A stretch of 39,501 nt of DNA from an uncultured Oscillospiraceae bacterium (GCA_944385265.1 CALWWO010000055.1:1-39501); one strand, 5' to 3'. Shown: positions 9,314 through 17,153, numbered from the stretch's first letter. Numbers and translations are program-made. The notes: generated by a model from the sequence alone, not told the origin.

Positions 9314-9350
9314 TATTATACTATAGTAGTAAAATCAGAATAGTATAATA
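9314..9350. repeat. Perfect 11-bp inverted repeat containing TATAAT on both strands
   Basis: TATTATACTAT at 9314-9324 and ATAGTATAATA at 9340-9350 are exact reverse complements separated by 15 bases. Each arm carries a TATAAT-type hexamer on one strand. The minus-strand copy lies where the -10 of the ECF leader transcript would be expected, but no good -35 is visible at 17 bases. It could be an operator or a pair of divergent -10 elements. Confidence 0.5.
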
Positions 9351-9491
9351 CGCCATCTTTTTAGGCTGCCTCGTAAGAAACAAAAGCTTAAATCAAACGC
9401 GCAATACCTATTACTTGCACAGTATATCATAGCGCACGCTGTTCGTCAAACATTTCCCGCAAAATTTAAATCATCTGCTTTCATCTTAAAA

Positions 9492-9520
9492 TTGACAACG
9501 CAAATGACAAGTGGTATTCT
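9492..9520 (+). promoter_or_regulatory. Sigma-A-type promoter of the ZIP transporter gene
   Basis: TTGACA at 9492-9497, a 17-base spacer and TATTCT at 9515-9520. The -35 is consensus and the -10 matches four of six positions. The start of transcription would fall near 9527, about 46 bases before the GTG start codon. Confidence 0.75.
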
Positions 9521-9532
9521 GGTTAAATAATT

Positions 9533-9551
9533 GGTTAGTTAAAGCTAACTT
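9533..9551. promoter_or_regulatory. Palindromic operator candidate for a metal-responsive repressor
   Basis: GTTAG (9534-9538) and CTAAC (9545-9549) form an inverted repeat just downstream of the predicted transcription start of the ZIP gene. The half-site resembles the GTTAG-type halves of DtxR/MntR-family operators. That assignment is by resemblance only and no regulator gene is adjacent. Confidence 0.4.
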
Positions 9552-9572
9552 CTAAGAGAAGGAGGAGATTCT

Positions 9573-10364
9573 GTGGATTATATTTGTGCATTTTTGTTAA
9601 CGCTTATCGCCGGTTTATGCACTGGAATAGGCAGTTGCATCGCCTTTTTCGCGAAAAATACGAACAGAAAATTTCTTTCGGTAAGTCTGGGATTTTCCGC
9701 GGGCGTTATGATTTATGTATCGATGATTGAAATCTTTTTTAAGGCACAGGATGCTCTTATCGCCGAAGCTGGCAAGAAAATGGGAAGCTGGCTGACAGTG
9801 ATCGCTTTTTTCGGCGGTATGCTTTTCATCGCAGTAATCGACAAGTTGGTTCCCAGTGAGGAAAATCCGCACGAGCCAAAGTCTATCGAAGAAGGAGAGC
9901 GTCATGAAAACAGGAAGCTGATGCGAATGGGAGTTTTCACTGCGCTTGCAATCGCCGTCCATAATTTTCCTGAAGGTCTTGCAACATTTGTTTCGGCTCT
10001 TCAGGAGCCAAGTGTAGCTATCCCGATAGTTGTAGCTATCGCAATTCATAATATTCCGGAGGGAATCGCCGTTTCTGTTCCGATATATCAGGCAACCGGC
10101 TCAAAAGTCAAAGCTTTTCGATACTCATTTGCGTCAGGGCTTGCGGAGCCTATAGGGGCTCTTGCCGGCTGGCTGATACTGTCGCCTATTATAAACGATA
10201 TGGTATTCGGTCTGATATTTGCAGGTGTAGCTGGAATAATGGTCTTTATATCTTTCGACGAGCTACTTCCCGCCGCACGCGAATATGGAGAACATCATCT
10301 CTCGTTATACGGTTTGATAGCCGGCATGATAGTAATGGCGATAAGCCTTTTACTGTTTATATAG
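9573..10364 (+). CDS. zupT: ZIP-family divalent metal transporter (ZupT-like)
   Basis: A 263-residue polytopic membrane protein, about eight helices, importing zinc and possibly manganese, iron or cobalt into the cytoplasm. The two metal-site helices are plain: AVHNFPEGLATF and AIHNIPEGIAVSVPIY, the HNxPEG signatures of the GufA/ZupT branch. A short acidic and histidine-containing cytoplasmic loop lies between helices 3 and 4 (PSEENPHEPKSIEEGERHEN). Length is normal. The GTG start is chosen because GGAGGAG lies 6 bases ahead. It is monocistronic, with its own consensus promoter and a palindrome overlapping the 5' leader, which suggests metal-dependent repression. Confidence 0.93.
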   Translation: MDYICAFLLTLIAGLCTGIGSCIAFFAKNTNRKFLSVSLGFSAGVMIYVSMIEIFFKAQDALIAEAGKKMGSWLTVIAFFGGMLFIAVIDKLVPSEENPHEPKSIEEGERHENRKLMRMGVFTALAIAVHNFPEGLATFVSALQEPSVAIPIVVAIAIHNIPEGIAVSVPIYQATGSKVKAFRYSFASGLAEPIGALAGWLILSPIINDMVFGLIFAGVAGIMVFISFDELLPAAREYGEHHLSLYGLIAGMIVMAISLLLFI

Positions 10365-10426
10365 GCGCTTTAATCTCCATTATTTAATAGGTATGCGATA
10401 TTGAATTTGTTCTAATATATTGGGCT

Positions 10427-10891
10427 TTATCGTCCCGCAATGCTCTTTCCGACGACATAGAGACCGACAAGCATTTCGCCGACCGATAGCCCCAGAACGG
10501 CGCCTGATATAAAATCCTTTATATCAGACCCGCCAAGCATATGCGAAACCGAAAGCAGCGCAATGCCCATAATTATAAGCATGATACCGTATAGGGTGTT
10601 TTTCTGCTTCTCCAGCTCTTGTGTACGCCTCAGCAAATCGATGATCTGTTCGTCGTCATATGTGCGAACGCTTTTTTCTCCCGCGTCTTCTCCGTCCATT
10701 AATTCTGCGACCGTTATTCGCAATTCCTCGCACAAGCTTTTTACAATAGAATAATCGGGCATACTTTTTCCCGTTTCCCATTTTGAAATCGTTTTATTTG
10801 ACACTCCGAGTTTTTCAGCAAGCTGCTCCTGCGTCAAATTTTTCTCCCTTCTCTTCTGCGCGATAAACTTGCCTATAGTCAATTGATCCAT
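10427..10891 (-). CDS. XRE-family regulator with C-terminal membrane segments
   Basis: A 154-residue protein. Residues 5-60 are a Cro/CI-type helix-turn-helix (IGKFIAQKRREKNLTQEQLAEKLGVSNKTISKWE). An acidic linker follows (DGEDAGEKSVRTYDDEQ), then a short coiled region (LLRRTQELEKQK) and two hydrophobic helices (LYGIMLIIMGIALLSV and ISGAVLGLSVGEMLVGLYVV). Such membrane-tethered XRE proteins are common in Clostridia and usually act near their own locus, but no clear target is next to it. I chose the ATG at 10891 because GGAGGT sits 6-7 bases ahead; the two ATGs just upstream overlap that site. It converges with the ZIP gene. The ligand is unknown. Confidence 0.85.
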   Translation of the reverse strand: MDQLTIGKFIAQKRREKNLTQEQLAEKLGVSNKTISKWETGKSMPDYSIVKSLCEELRITVAELMDGEDAGEKSVRTYDDEQIIDLLRRTQELEKQKNTLYGIMLIIMGIALLSVSHMLGGSDIKDFISGAVLGLSVGEMLVGLYVVGKSIAGR

Positions 10892-11180
10892 TTTCATTAC
10901 CTCCATTTGTTTATAATGGAAGAATATCTGACCTTTCGCCGAAATTACATCCCTTAATCGGAGAATTTGAGTGGAAATCTCACATTACCGGCAATTTATT
11001 TAATGTACACACGGTCTTAGGGACCTTTCAGCCTACTTATAATCGAGCAGACGTCCTCAATAACGCCGCTTTTGTCTCCTTGTTTCCATGGTATTGTTCG
11101 TCACCGCAAGAGTTTTACTTTTGTTTTTTTTTAGCCTTTCAAACGGTCCCGCGGTTATCCTCCCTCTAAGCGGTCGTGTA

Positions 11181-12011
11181 TCAGATTTCGGCGCTAAATC
11201 TCTCGATCATTTTGGATATATCGCCGTCGCTCAATGTTACAACGACATGATTTGCGTCATAATACTGCTTTTCGCCGGCGTTATTTATAAAATCCTCGTA
11301 CCTGACCGTTTTGCCGTCTTTTACCATTACGTACCACTCTTCGATACCCTGTATCCGGTTTAAGACTATGTACGGCTTATCGGGCACGACGCTTGGTATA
11401 TCAGCGCCTATGGCGTATATTCCGACAAGCTTTTCGCCGATCCTGTACACTCTCGGCGCCGCGTAATACACGTCGAGCGACTGTATCCTGTGAAGATAAT
11501 TTTCAAAGGAATCCAAGTTATCGCCTATCTCTCCCACCTCTGCGAGTCCGAGCGATATCGGATTCAATACACCAAATATTTCAAGCCTTTTATATTCGTC
11601 CGAACCGATCTTTTCCCGTATATCCTCAAGTCCCGCTATGCTCCCTCGCTCATCATATTCTATGAATTTGTCCTTATCGTTTAAGCTGACCTGCTCCTCT
11701 TCCCTGATATAGGTTTTGACTTTCAGCCTATTGCATATCCTGTCTATTACGCTGTAAAATTCCCTTATCTCGGCAGGAGAAGTCGGCAGGCTCAGTAAAA
11801 GCACGACATCCGTCCCGTCGATCGATACATCTATCCCTCTGGCAAGCCGGTTTTTGTTGTATAGCAGGGTGTGTTCGGCCGTCTCTCCATCTCTGAGCCT
11901 ATAGCTTTCGTCGCAGACTCCGTAAGACAGCCCTGTCCATTCGATGATATCGTTTATATTTAATTTCTCTTTAAACAGAGACTTTTGCTTTATCCTCACG
12001 CTTACAGACAT
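11181..12011 (-). CDS. DUF4299-like protein of unknown function
   Basis: A soluble protein of 276 residues with no signal peptide or membrane segment and mixed alpha/beta composition. The N-terminus MSVSVRIKQKSLFKEKLNI, the LARGIDVSID segment and its length recall the Firmicute DUF4299 family; I give this as a probable rather than certain match. A hydrophobic beta strand (VVLLLSLPTSPAEIREFYSVIDRI) is followed by an acidic middle region and a C-terminal part rich in tyrosine (QSLDVYYAAPRVYRIGEKLVGIYAI, EEWYVMVKDGKTVRYEDFI). The start has an AGGCGGATGG site. It lies 226 bases downstream of the DUF3842 gene on the same strand, separated by strong hairpins, so it may be transcribed separately. 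Function unknown. Confidence 0.7.
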   Translation of the reverse strand: MSVSVRIKQKSLFKEKLNINDIIEWTGLSYGVCDESYRLRDGETAEHTLLYNKNRLARGIDVSIDGTDVVLLLSLPTSPAEIREFYSVIDRICNRLKVKTYIREEEQVSLNDKDKFIEYDERGSIAGLEDIREKIGSDEYKRLEIFGVLNPISLGLAEVGEIGDNLDSFENYLHRIQSLDVYYAAPRVYRIGEKLVGIYAIGADIPSVVPDKPYIVLNRIQGIEEWYVMVKDGKTVRYEDFINNAGEKQYYDANHVVVTLSDGDISKMIERFSAEI

Positions 12012-12033
12012 ATTTCCATCCGCCTTTCAAATC

Positions 12034-12173
12034 TTTGCTATGCAAAAGCATAGCAAAACTTAGAAATGCGCCATTTCCTCGCCCCCCTTCGGGGCAACCG
12101 GAAATGATGCGCAAAAACTTCATGCGCCGATGGTTTTGTCTTTCATCGTGGTGCGCAAAAGCGCATGAAGTTT
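12034..12173. repeat. Cluster of three hairpins between two minus-strand genes
   Basis: Three consecutive inverted repeats: TTTGCTATGC/GCATAGCAAA (12034-12057, 4-base loop); CATTTCC/GGAAATG (12072-12106) with an inner GCCCC/GGGGC and an outer GCGC pair; and AAACTTCATGCGC/GCGCATGAAGTTT (12115-12127 and 12161-12173), perfect over 13 bp, with an inner CGATG/CATCG pair. None ends in a clear T-run in the direction of the flanking genes. It fills most of the 226-base gap between the DUF3842 and DUF4299-like genes. Confidence 0.7.
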
Positions 12174-12237
12174 AATACCGATATTTTCGCAAGAGAACAC
12201 GCCTGTGCCGTGCACCCAGCGCGTCATTACGTATCTT

Positions 12238-12654
12238 TCAACCGCGCTCCGCTATGATCCCCGCGAGCCTACCCAGCGCGTCGTCGATAAGCTCAGCAGT
12301 GGATTTATCACCCACGCCGGCAACAACGCTGTCGCATTTATTTATCGGTATAAGTATGCGCGTCGCCCTGCTTCTGCCGACGGCGGCAGCCATTTCCGCC
12401 GTGACCTCGCCGAGCAGTGCGTCGGCTATGACTATGCCGATAGGTCCTATTATCACGTCGGCACGGCTGGCGGCAACTATCACGGCGTTCTCACCGGTGG
12501 CTGCGTTCTGTGCGCCGCCCTTGAGCATACTGCCCGTCGCGATGCTGTTAGTGCCGACCGCCGTAAGGCTCACGCCCTCAAAGCGCTCAGTTATCTCCTT
12601 TACAAGCTGGCGACCTATCCTGCCACCCTGCCCGTCTATTACAAGCACATTCAT
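12238..12654 (-). CDS. DUF3842 family protein (Rossmann-like, function unknown)
   Basis: A 138-residue cytoplasmic protein. The N-terminus MNVLVIDGQGGRIGRQLV is a beta-strand plus glycine-rich loop, Rossmann-like, and is the signature of the DUF3842 family of Clostridia. Conserved-looking blocks follow: AVGTNSIATGSMLKGGAQNAATGENAV and IIGPIGIVIADALLGEVT, and near the end RILIPINKCDSVVAGVGD. No catalytic assignment exists that I can name. The ATG at 12654 is preferred to the one 27 bases upstream because GAGGAG lies 8 bases before it. It begins 23 bases after the lepA stop on the same strand, so co-transcription with lepA is likely. Confidence 0.82.
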   Translation of the reverse strand: MNVLVIDGQGGRIGRQLVKEITERFEGVSLTAVGTNSIATGSMLKGGAQNAATGENAVIVAASRADVIIGPIGIVIADALLGEVTAEMAAAVGRSRATRILIPINKCDSVVAGVGDKSTAELIDDALGRLAGIIAERG

Positions 12655-12677
12655 ATATCCGCTCCTCTCTATCCGCC

Positions 12678-14483
12678 TCATTCATCGAGTTTAAGAACCG
12701 CCATGAACGCCTCCTGTGGCACGCTTACGCTGCCGAGACTGCGCATACGCTTTTTGCCCTCTTTCTGCTTTTCAAGCAGCTTTTTCTTTCTCGTGATATC
12801 GCCGCCGTAGCATTTTGCGAGGACATCCTTGCGCATTGCCTTTATAGTCTCGCGCGCAATTATTTTGCCGCCGACAGCCGCCTGTACCGGCACTTCGAAA
12901 AGCTGACGCGGTATATTTTCCTTGAGCTTTTCGGCTATCCTCCTGCCTCTGGCATAAGCCTTGTCCTTGTGGACGATAAATGACAGCGCGTCTACCACTT
13001 CGCCGTTTAATAGGATGTCGAGCTTTACAAGCTGCGACTCGCGGTAACCCAAAAATTCGTAGTCGAGCGAGGCGTATCCGCGGCTGCGCGATTTAAGCGC
13101 GTCGAAAAAGTCGTAGATTATCTCGTTTAACGGCAGCTCATAGTGCAGCTCCACACGCTTCTCATCGAGGTACGTCATGTCCTTATACTCGCCGCGCCTA
13201 TCCTGACACAGATCCATTATATTGCCGACAAATTCCGACGGGCACATTATGGACGCCTTTACAAACGGCTCTTCAGCCATCTCTATGCTGCCAGGATCGG
13301 GGTAGTTTAGCGGATTGTCGACCATTACGATCTCTCCGTCCGTTTTTGTGACGCGGTAGATAACGCTCGGCGCCGTCGTTATTAGGTCGAGATTATACTC
13401 CCTCTCAAGCCGCTCCTGTATGACCTCCATATGGAGAAGCCCCAAAAAACCGCAGCGGAAGCCAAATCCAAGCGCGACCGACGACTCCGGCTCGAACGTG
13501 AGCGCGGCGTCGTTTAATTTTAGCTTTTCAAGTGCGTCGCGCAGGTCAGGGTATTTCGATCCGTCCGCCGTGTACACGCCGGAAAACACCATCGGGCGCA
13601 CAGGTCTGTACCCGGGCAGCGCCTCCTTCGCCGGATCCGACGCAAGCGTGACCGTATCGCCGACCTGTGTGTCGGCTACATTTTTTATGCTCGCCGTTAA
13701 GTATCCAACGTCTCCCGCCGCAAGCGCGTCGCACGGTTCAAGCCCCATTGGGCGCATACGTCCGACCTCTACCACCTTGTACACAGCGCCCGTCGCCATC
13801 ATCAGCACCTCGTCGTCGCGGCGGACAATACCGTCCTTTACCCGCACATAGACGATGACGCCGCGGTAGCTGTCGTATTGGCTGTCGAATATCAGCGCAC
13901 GCAGCGGAGCGTTCCTGTCACCCTTCGGCGCGGGGACGTTTTTTACTATGTCCTCAAGCACCGCCTCAATATTTATCCCGCGCTTTGCCGAGATCTCCGG
14001 CGCGTCCTCCGCCGGTAGACCGATTATATCCTCTATCTCCGTCTTGACTGCTTTCGGGTCGGCTGCCGGCAAGTCTATCTTATTTATGACCGGCAGCACC
14101 TCGAGGTCGTGCTCCAGCGCGAGATAGGTGTTAGCAAGCGTCTGCGCCTCTATCCCCTGCGTCGCGTCGACGACCAGCACCGCGCCCTCACACGCGGCAA
14201 GACTTCGCGACACCTCATAGTTAAAATCGACGTGTCCCGGCGTGTCTATGAGATTCAGCGTGTACTGCACACCGTCTTTGGCGTTATACGTAAGACCGAC
14301 GGCACGCGCCTTTATCGTTATCCCGCGCTCTTTTTCAAGCTCCATATCATCGAGAAGCTGGCTCTCCATATCGCGCGCCTCAACAGCTCCGCACATTTCT
14401 AGAAATCTATCGGCAAGCGTCGATTTTCCGTGGTCTATATGCGCTATGATCGAAAAATTTCTTATTTTATCCTGCTCTGTCAT
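12678..14483 (-). CDS. lepA: Elongation factor 4 (LepA), translational GTPase
   Basis: A ribosome-associated GTPase of 601 residues that aids translation initiation or back-translocation under stress. The GTP-binding domain shows G1 AHIDHGKST, switch-region RGITIKA, G3 DTPGHVDF and G4 NKIDL. EF-G-like domains II, III and V follow. The LepA-specific C-terminus has [28 protein letters not shown] and ends [22 protein letters not shown]. Length is standard. I place the start at the ATG at 14483, with GAGGTG 6 bases upstream; a GTG at 14492 overlaps that site. The ribosome site is inside the end of the upstream XRE gene, whose stop is 5 bases before this ATG, so the two are translationally linked. 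Confidence 0.97.
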   Translation of the reverse strand: MTEQDKIRNFSIIAHIDHGKSTLADRFLEMCGAVEARDMESQLLDDMELEKERGITIKARAVGLTYNAKDGVQYTLNLIDTPGHVDFNYEVSRSLAACEGAVLVVDATQGIEAQTLANTYLALEHDLEVLPVINKIDLPAADPKAVKTEIEDIIGLPAEDAPEISAKRGINIEAVLEDIVKNVPAPKGDRNAPLRALIFDSQYDSYRGVIVYVRVKDGIVRRDDEVLMMATGAVYKVVEVGRMRPMGLEPCDALAAGDVGYLTASIKNVADTQVGDTVTLASDPAKEALPGYRPVRPMVFSGVYTADGSKYPDLRDALEKLKLNDAALTFEPESSVALGFGFRCGFLGLLHMEVIQERLEREYNLDLITTAPSVIYRVTKTDGEIVMVDNPLNYPDPGSIEMAEEPFVKASIMCPSEFVGNIMDLCQDRRGEYKDMTYLDEKRVELHYELPLNEIIYDFFDALKSRSRGYASLDYEFLGYRESQLVKLDILLNGEVVDALSFIVHKDKAYARGRRIAEKLKENIPRQLFEVPVQAAVGGKIIARETIKAMRKDVLAKCYGGDITRKKKLLEKQKEGKKRMRSLGSVSVPQEAFMAVLKLDE

Positions 14484-14488
14484 TTTCG

Positions 14489-14998
14489 TCACCTCGCCTT
14501 AACGCTTTTTATTTTTTCAGTTATCTTGCCATACTGCTCCGGATGCTCTTTTTCAAGCCATTTCGCATTATATGCCCCTTCACCGCGCGTCTCCAATATC
14601 TCCGCCTCAAGCAGAGCCATCGCTGCAGCGCACTTTTCAGCCTCAGCCCTGTCTGTACATGCGGCGAATTTGTAAAGCGCAAGACTTACGTAATATGCTG
14701 CGCTTTCGGCTGCGCCTTTGCCGTAGCGTTTGCCTATCTGCCCTATCATGTCAAGCGCCAGATATGAAAGAGACGCCGCTTCATCCGTATACTCATCCGA
14801 TCTTCCCAGCATATAGTCCGCGGTAACGCCGTAATAGTCGCACGCCTTTACGACAAAATCCAGCCGCGGCTCCCGCAGCCCGTTTTCATAATGAGAAAGC
14901 AACGCCTGAGATATATCAAGCTCCGCCGCCGCACGCCTTTGGCTCAGTCCCTTTTTGTGCCGGAGTCCCGCAAATCTCTGTGCAAAGCTCTGTCCCAC
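14489..14998 (-). CDS. XRE-family transcriptional regulator upstream of lepA
   Basis: A 169-residue soluble protein. Residues 8-65 form a Cro/CI helix-turn-helix ([29 protein letters not shown]), followed by the common [20 protein letters not shown] tail. The C-terminal 100 residues are alanine-rich helices ([37 protein letters not shown]), probably a dimerisation domain. The start follows AAGGAGGAG closely. It is the first gene of a transcript running through lepA and DUF3842, with a near-consensus promoter at 15031-15059. The target is not known; autoregulation is plausible. A regulator fused by position to lepA is the odd point. Confidence 0.88.
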   Translation of the reverse strand: MGQSFAQRFAGLRHKKGLSQRRAAAELDISQALLSHYENGLREPRLDFVVKACDYYGVTADYMLGRSDEYTDEAASLSYLALDMIGQIGKRYGKGAAESAAYYVSLALYKFAACTDRAEAEKCAAAMALLEAEILETRGEGAYNAKWLEKEHPEQYGKITEKIKSVKAR

Positions 14999-15030
14999 AT
15001 CTACTCCTCCTTAAAGTTTTGATTACAGAT

Positions 15031-15059
15031 AGTATACCTATTCTCAGTCCTTTTGTAAA
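15031..15059 (-). promoter_or_regulatory. Promoter of the XRE-lepA transcript
   Basis: On the minus strand, TTTACA (15059-15054), a 17-base spacer, then TATACT (15036-15031), close to sigma-A consensus. The -10 overlaps an imperfect palindrome ATAGTATACCTAT, a possible site for the XRE protein itself. Confidence 0.65.
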
Positions 15060-15169
15060 CACCCGTGAAATAAATTTATTCTCTTGAATTTTAAGTCGTT
15101 TGGTGGTATTGTATAGTAGATATTTGTGTGTATACATAAACTTTAAATAATATGCGGAGGTTTTGTATT

Positions 15170-15754
15170 ATGTCAGAAATGAAGATAATTATTGAGGGCT
15201 CCGGCAAGCATTGTCACCTCACTCAGGAAACTCTTGATATCCTCTTTGGAAAAGGCTTCCAGCTTGAGGTAAAGAAAATGCTCTCTCAGCCGAATCAGTT
15301 CGCTTCCAATCAGAAAGTTACCGTTGTCGGACCCAAAGGCGAGACGAAACTGTCTATCCTCGGTCCCTGCCGCAGCTCTGATCAGGTCGAGCTCAGCTTT
15401 ACGGACGCACGTGCGCTCGGTCTTGACTGCCCGATCCGTTTAAGCGGCGATCTCAAGGGCTCTGCCGGATGCACGATCATCGGTCCTGCCGGACAGGTAG
15501 AGCTTAAGGAAGGCGTTATCATCGCTATGCGCCATTGCCACATCTCTCCAGAAGACGGCGAGAAGTGGGGTATCAAAAACGGCGATCAGCTCATGGTAAA
15601 ATGCGGCGAGGGAACCGGTCGTGCTCTGATTTTTGACGACGTTATCGCCCGTGTCGGTCCCGATCACGCAACGTTTATGCACATCGATTATGACGAGCTC
15701 AATGCCGCAGCCCTTTTCGGAAAAGATCCGGTCGGCGAGATCATCAAAAAGTAA
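15170..15754 (+). CDS. pduL: PduL-type phosphate acyltransferase (phosphotransacylase)
   Basis: A 194-residue enzyme exchanging CoA for phosphate on a short acyl group (propionyl- or acetyl-CoA to acyl phosphate). The PduL family binds zinc with two HxH clusters, here GKHCHLT near residue 13 and MRHCHIS near residue 122. Other family blocks are VVGPKGETKLSILGPCR, QVELSFTDARALGL, RLSGDLKGSAG and the C-terminal FMHIDYDELNAAAL. Length matches the non-microcompartment form, with no N-terminal encapsulation peptide. No microcompartment shell, acetate kinase or diol dehydratase gene is nearby, so it may serve general acetyl phosphate metabolism in place of Pta; that is inference. The start at MSEMKII has GGAGG 9-10 bases upstream; the upstream ATG would overlap that site. 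Confidence 0.9.
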   Translation: MSEMKIIIEGSGKHCHLTQETLDILFGKGFQLEVKKMLSQPNQFASNQKVTVVGPKGETKLSILGPCRSSDQVELSFTDARALGLDCPIRLSGDLKGSAGCTIIGPAGQVELKEGVIIAMRHCHISPEDGEKWGIKNGDQLMVKCGEGTGRALIFDDVIARVGPDHATFMHIDYDELNAAALFGKDPVGEIIKK

Positions 15755-15774
15755 CTTTGAATATCCGTACCAAG

Positions 15775-15813
15775 AAATATACACATATCTCCTTATGGGA
15801 TATGTGTATATTT
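15775..15813 (+). terminator. Terminator hairpin after pduL
   Basis: Arms AAATATACACATATC and GATATGTGTATATTT pair perfectly over 15 bp around a 9-base loop, followed by TAAAC. It begins 21 bases after the pduL stop. Confidence 0.75.
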
Positions 15814-15840
15814 TAAACTTAAAAAACACCGTTCTCATTG

Positions 15841-15879
15841 AAGCAAAAAGGGAGAGACGCGGTCGCGTGTCTCTCCCTT
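15841..15879 (-). terminator. Terminator of secG
   Basis: On the minus strand, AAGGGAGAGACACG and CGCGTCTCTCCCTT form a 14-bp stem with one G-U pair and a 4-base loop, followed by TTTTTGC. It begins 19 bases after the secG stop. Confidence 0.85.
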
Positions 15880-15897
15880 AATACACTGATTTACAAA

Positions 15898-16137
15898 TCA
15901 AAGAACTATATTCAGCACGATCGTAAGCACAGCAAACGCCGCTGCAACCCATTTCGTAGCCTTAGCAAGCTTTGCATCCAGCGATCTCGCCTTGTTCTTG
16001 GACAAAAATGTTTCCGCCCCGCCGGCAATAGCACCGGAAAGACCGGATCTCTTCCCCGATTGTAGGAGAACTACGGCGATGAGGAACAGACAAGTCAAAA
16101 GCTGCAAAATCGTAATGGCAATTTCCAAAATTATCAT
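15898..16137 (-). CDS. secG: Protein translocase subunit SecG
   Basis: A 79-residue protein with two transmembrane helices (ILEIAITILQLLTCLFLIAVVLLQSG and KWVAAAFAVLTIVLNIVL). Between them lies the SecG signature: VVLLQSGKRSGLSGAIAGGAETFLSKNKARSLDAKLAKAT. SecG assists the SecYEG channel during SecA-driven export. The start is ambiguous: the ATG at 16137 has AAAGG directly abutting it, whereas a TTG at 16128 has AAAGGATGA at normal spacing and would give 76 residues. Both keep the first helix intact. It is monocistronic and divergent from the TatD gene. Confidence 0.93.
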   Translation of the reverse strand: MIILEIAITILQLLTCLFLIAVVLLQSGKRSGLSGAIAGGAETFLSKNKARSLDAKLAKATKWVAAAFAVLTIVLNIVL

Positions 16138-16187
16138 CCTTTCAACAATATAAAGCGGATAAAACCGGTATTTTCGATTCAAGTACA

Positions 16188-16207
16188 AGATATGTTATCA
16201 CATATCT
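16188..16207. promoter_or_regulatory. Inverted repeat between divergent secG and TatD-family genes
   Basis: AGATATGT and ACATATCT are perfect 8-bp arms around TATC. It is placed in the 121-base divergent intergenic region and could be an operator for either gene; no matching copies were seen elsewhere. Confidence 0.35.
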
Positions 16208-16258
16208 CTCGCACTTGCAACACTTTTTTGATTTTTTACATTTCAAGAGGGGACTACA

Positions 16259-17020
16259 ATGTATTTTGACACACACGCACATTATGACGACGAACAATTT
16301 GACAATGACCGCGACGAGCTGCTCTCCTCCATGCCGGGTCGCGGCGTGGAGCTTATACTGAATCCCGGATGCGATATAATATCCTCTGAAACCGCAGTCG
16401 ATTTGGCGCGGCGATTCGATTTCGTATATGCAGCCGTCGGCTTCCATCCGCATGAAGCGAAATTTATGGACAATGCGGCGGCAGAGCATATAAAAGAGCT
16501 TGCAGCCGACCCAAAGGTGAAGGCTATCGGCGAGATAGGGCTCGATTACCACTACGATCTATCTCCGCGCGACATTCAGAAGGATGTTTTCCGCGCGCAG
16601 CTTGAGCTTGCGCGCGAGCTCAAGCTGCCCGTGATAATACACGAGCGCGAGGCGTGCGCAGATTGTCTTGATATGATCCGCAGCTTTTCAGACGATGTCC
16701 GCGGCGTTTTCCACTGCTATTCCGGAAGCTGGGAAACGGCGAAGACCATTCTGTCGTGGGGATGGTATCTTTCATTCACCGGCGTCGTCACATTTAAAAA
16801 CGCGAGGAAATCGCACGAGGTCATAAAAAATATGCCGCGGGATATGCTCATGATCGAAACGGATTCTCCGTATCTTGCCCCTGTGCCGAACCGCGGGAAA
16901 CGCAACAGTTCCTTAAACCTCCCGTATATAGCGGAGACTATCGGTGAACTTACCGGCATGTCCGCCGGCGCAGTAGCGGAGCTCACAATGGAAAACAGCA
17001 GACGTTTTTTTGATATCTGA
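16259..17020 (+). CDS. TatD-family metal-dependent deoxyribonuclease
   Basis: A 253-residue TIM-barrel hydrolase of the TatD/YcfH/YabD group. Metal-binding positions are visible in order: FDTHAHYDD (HxH), GEIGLDYHYD, PVIIHERE, VFHCYSGS and the terminal IETDSPYLAPVPNRGKRNSS. Family members act as 3'-5' exonucleases or DNases in repair and turnover. Length is normal. The start has GAGGGG 7 bases ahead. No metG or ksgA neighbour, the usual Firmicute context, is present here; it sits alone between secG (divergent) and an anion permease. Confidence 0.93.
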   Translation: MYFDTHAHYDDEQFDNDRDELLSSMPGRGVELILNPGCDIISSETAVDLARRFDFVYAAVGFHPHEAKFMDNAAAEHIKELAADPKVKAIGEIGLDYHYDLSPRDIQKDVFRAQLELARELKLPVIIHEREACADCLDMIRSFSDDVRGVFHCYSGSWETAKTILSWGWYLSFTGVVTFKNARKSHEVIKNMPRDMLMIETDSPYLAPVPNRGKRNSSLNLPYIAETIGELTGMSAGAVAELTMENSRRFFDI

Positions 17021-17072
17021 CCCGCTTTTAAACCGTATCGGATAACGTCGGCTTTAATTTATCGTTTGATAC

Positions 17073-17101
17073 TTGCAACTGTTTGCCGAAAGTAGTATTA
17101 T
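17073..17101 (+). promoter_or_regulatory. Promoter of the DASS/SLC13 permease gene
   Basis: TTGCAA at 17073-17078, a 17-base spacer and TATTAT at 17096-17101. Transcription would start near 17108, giving a leader of about 62 bases that contains the hairpin at 17134-17153. Confidence 0.65.
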
Positions 17102-17133
17102 CTATATGTTTCTTGCGTTATGCCACTAAAAAG

Positions 17134-17153
17134 CGGAGGAGTGCGCTCCTCCG
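17134..17153 (+). promoter_or_regulatory. Leader hairpin carrying SD and anti-SD-like arms
   Basis: CGGAGGAG and CTCCTCCG form a perfect 8-bp stem with a TGCG loop. It ends 3 bases before the true ribosome site GGAGGG (17157-17162) of the permease gene. The first arm looks like a Shine-Dalgarno sequence and the second like its complement, so the second arm could pair instead with the real ribosome site. Confidence 0.5.

Noticed and set aside
12205..12810. Plus-strand frames across the lepA/DUF3842 junction
   Set aside because: They are complementary reads of two confidently identified minus-strand genes.
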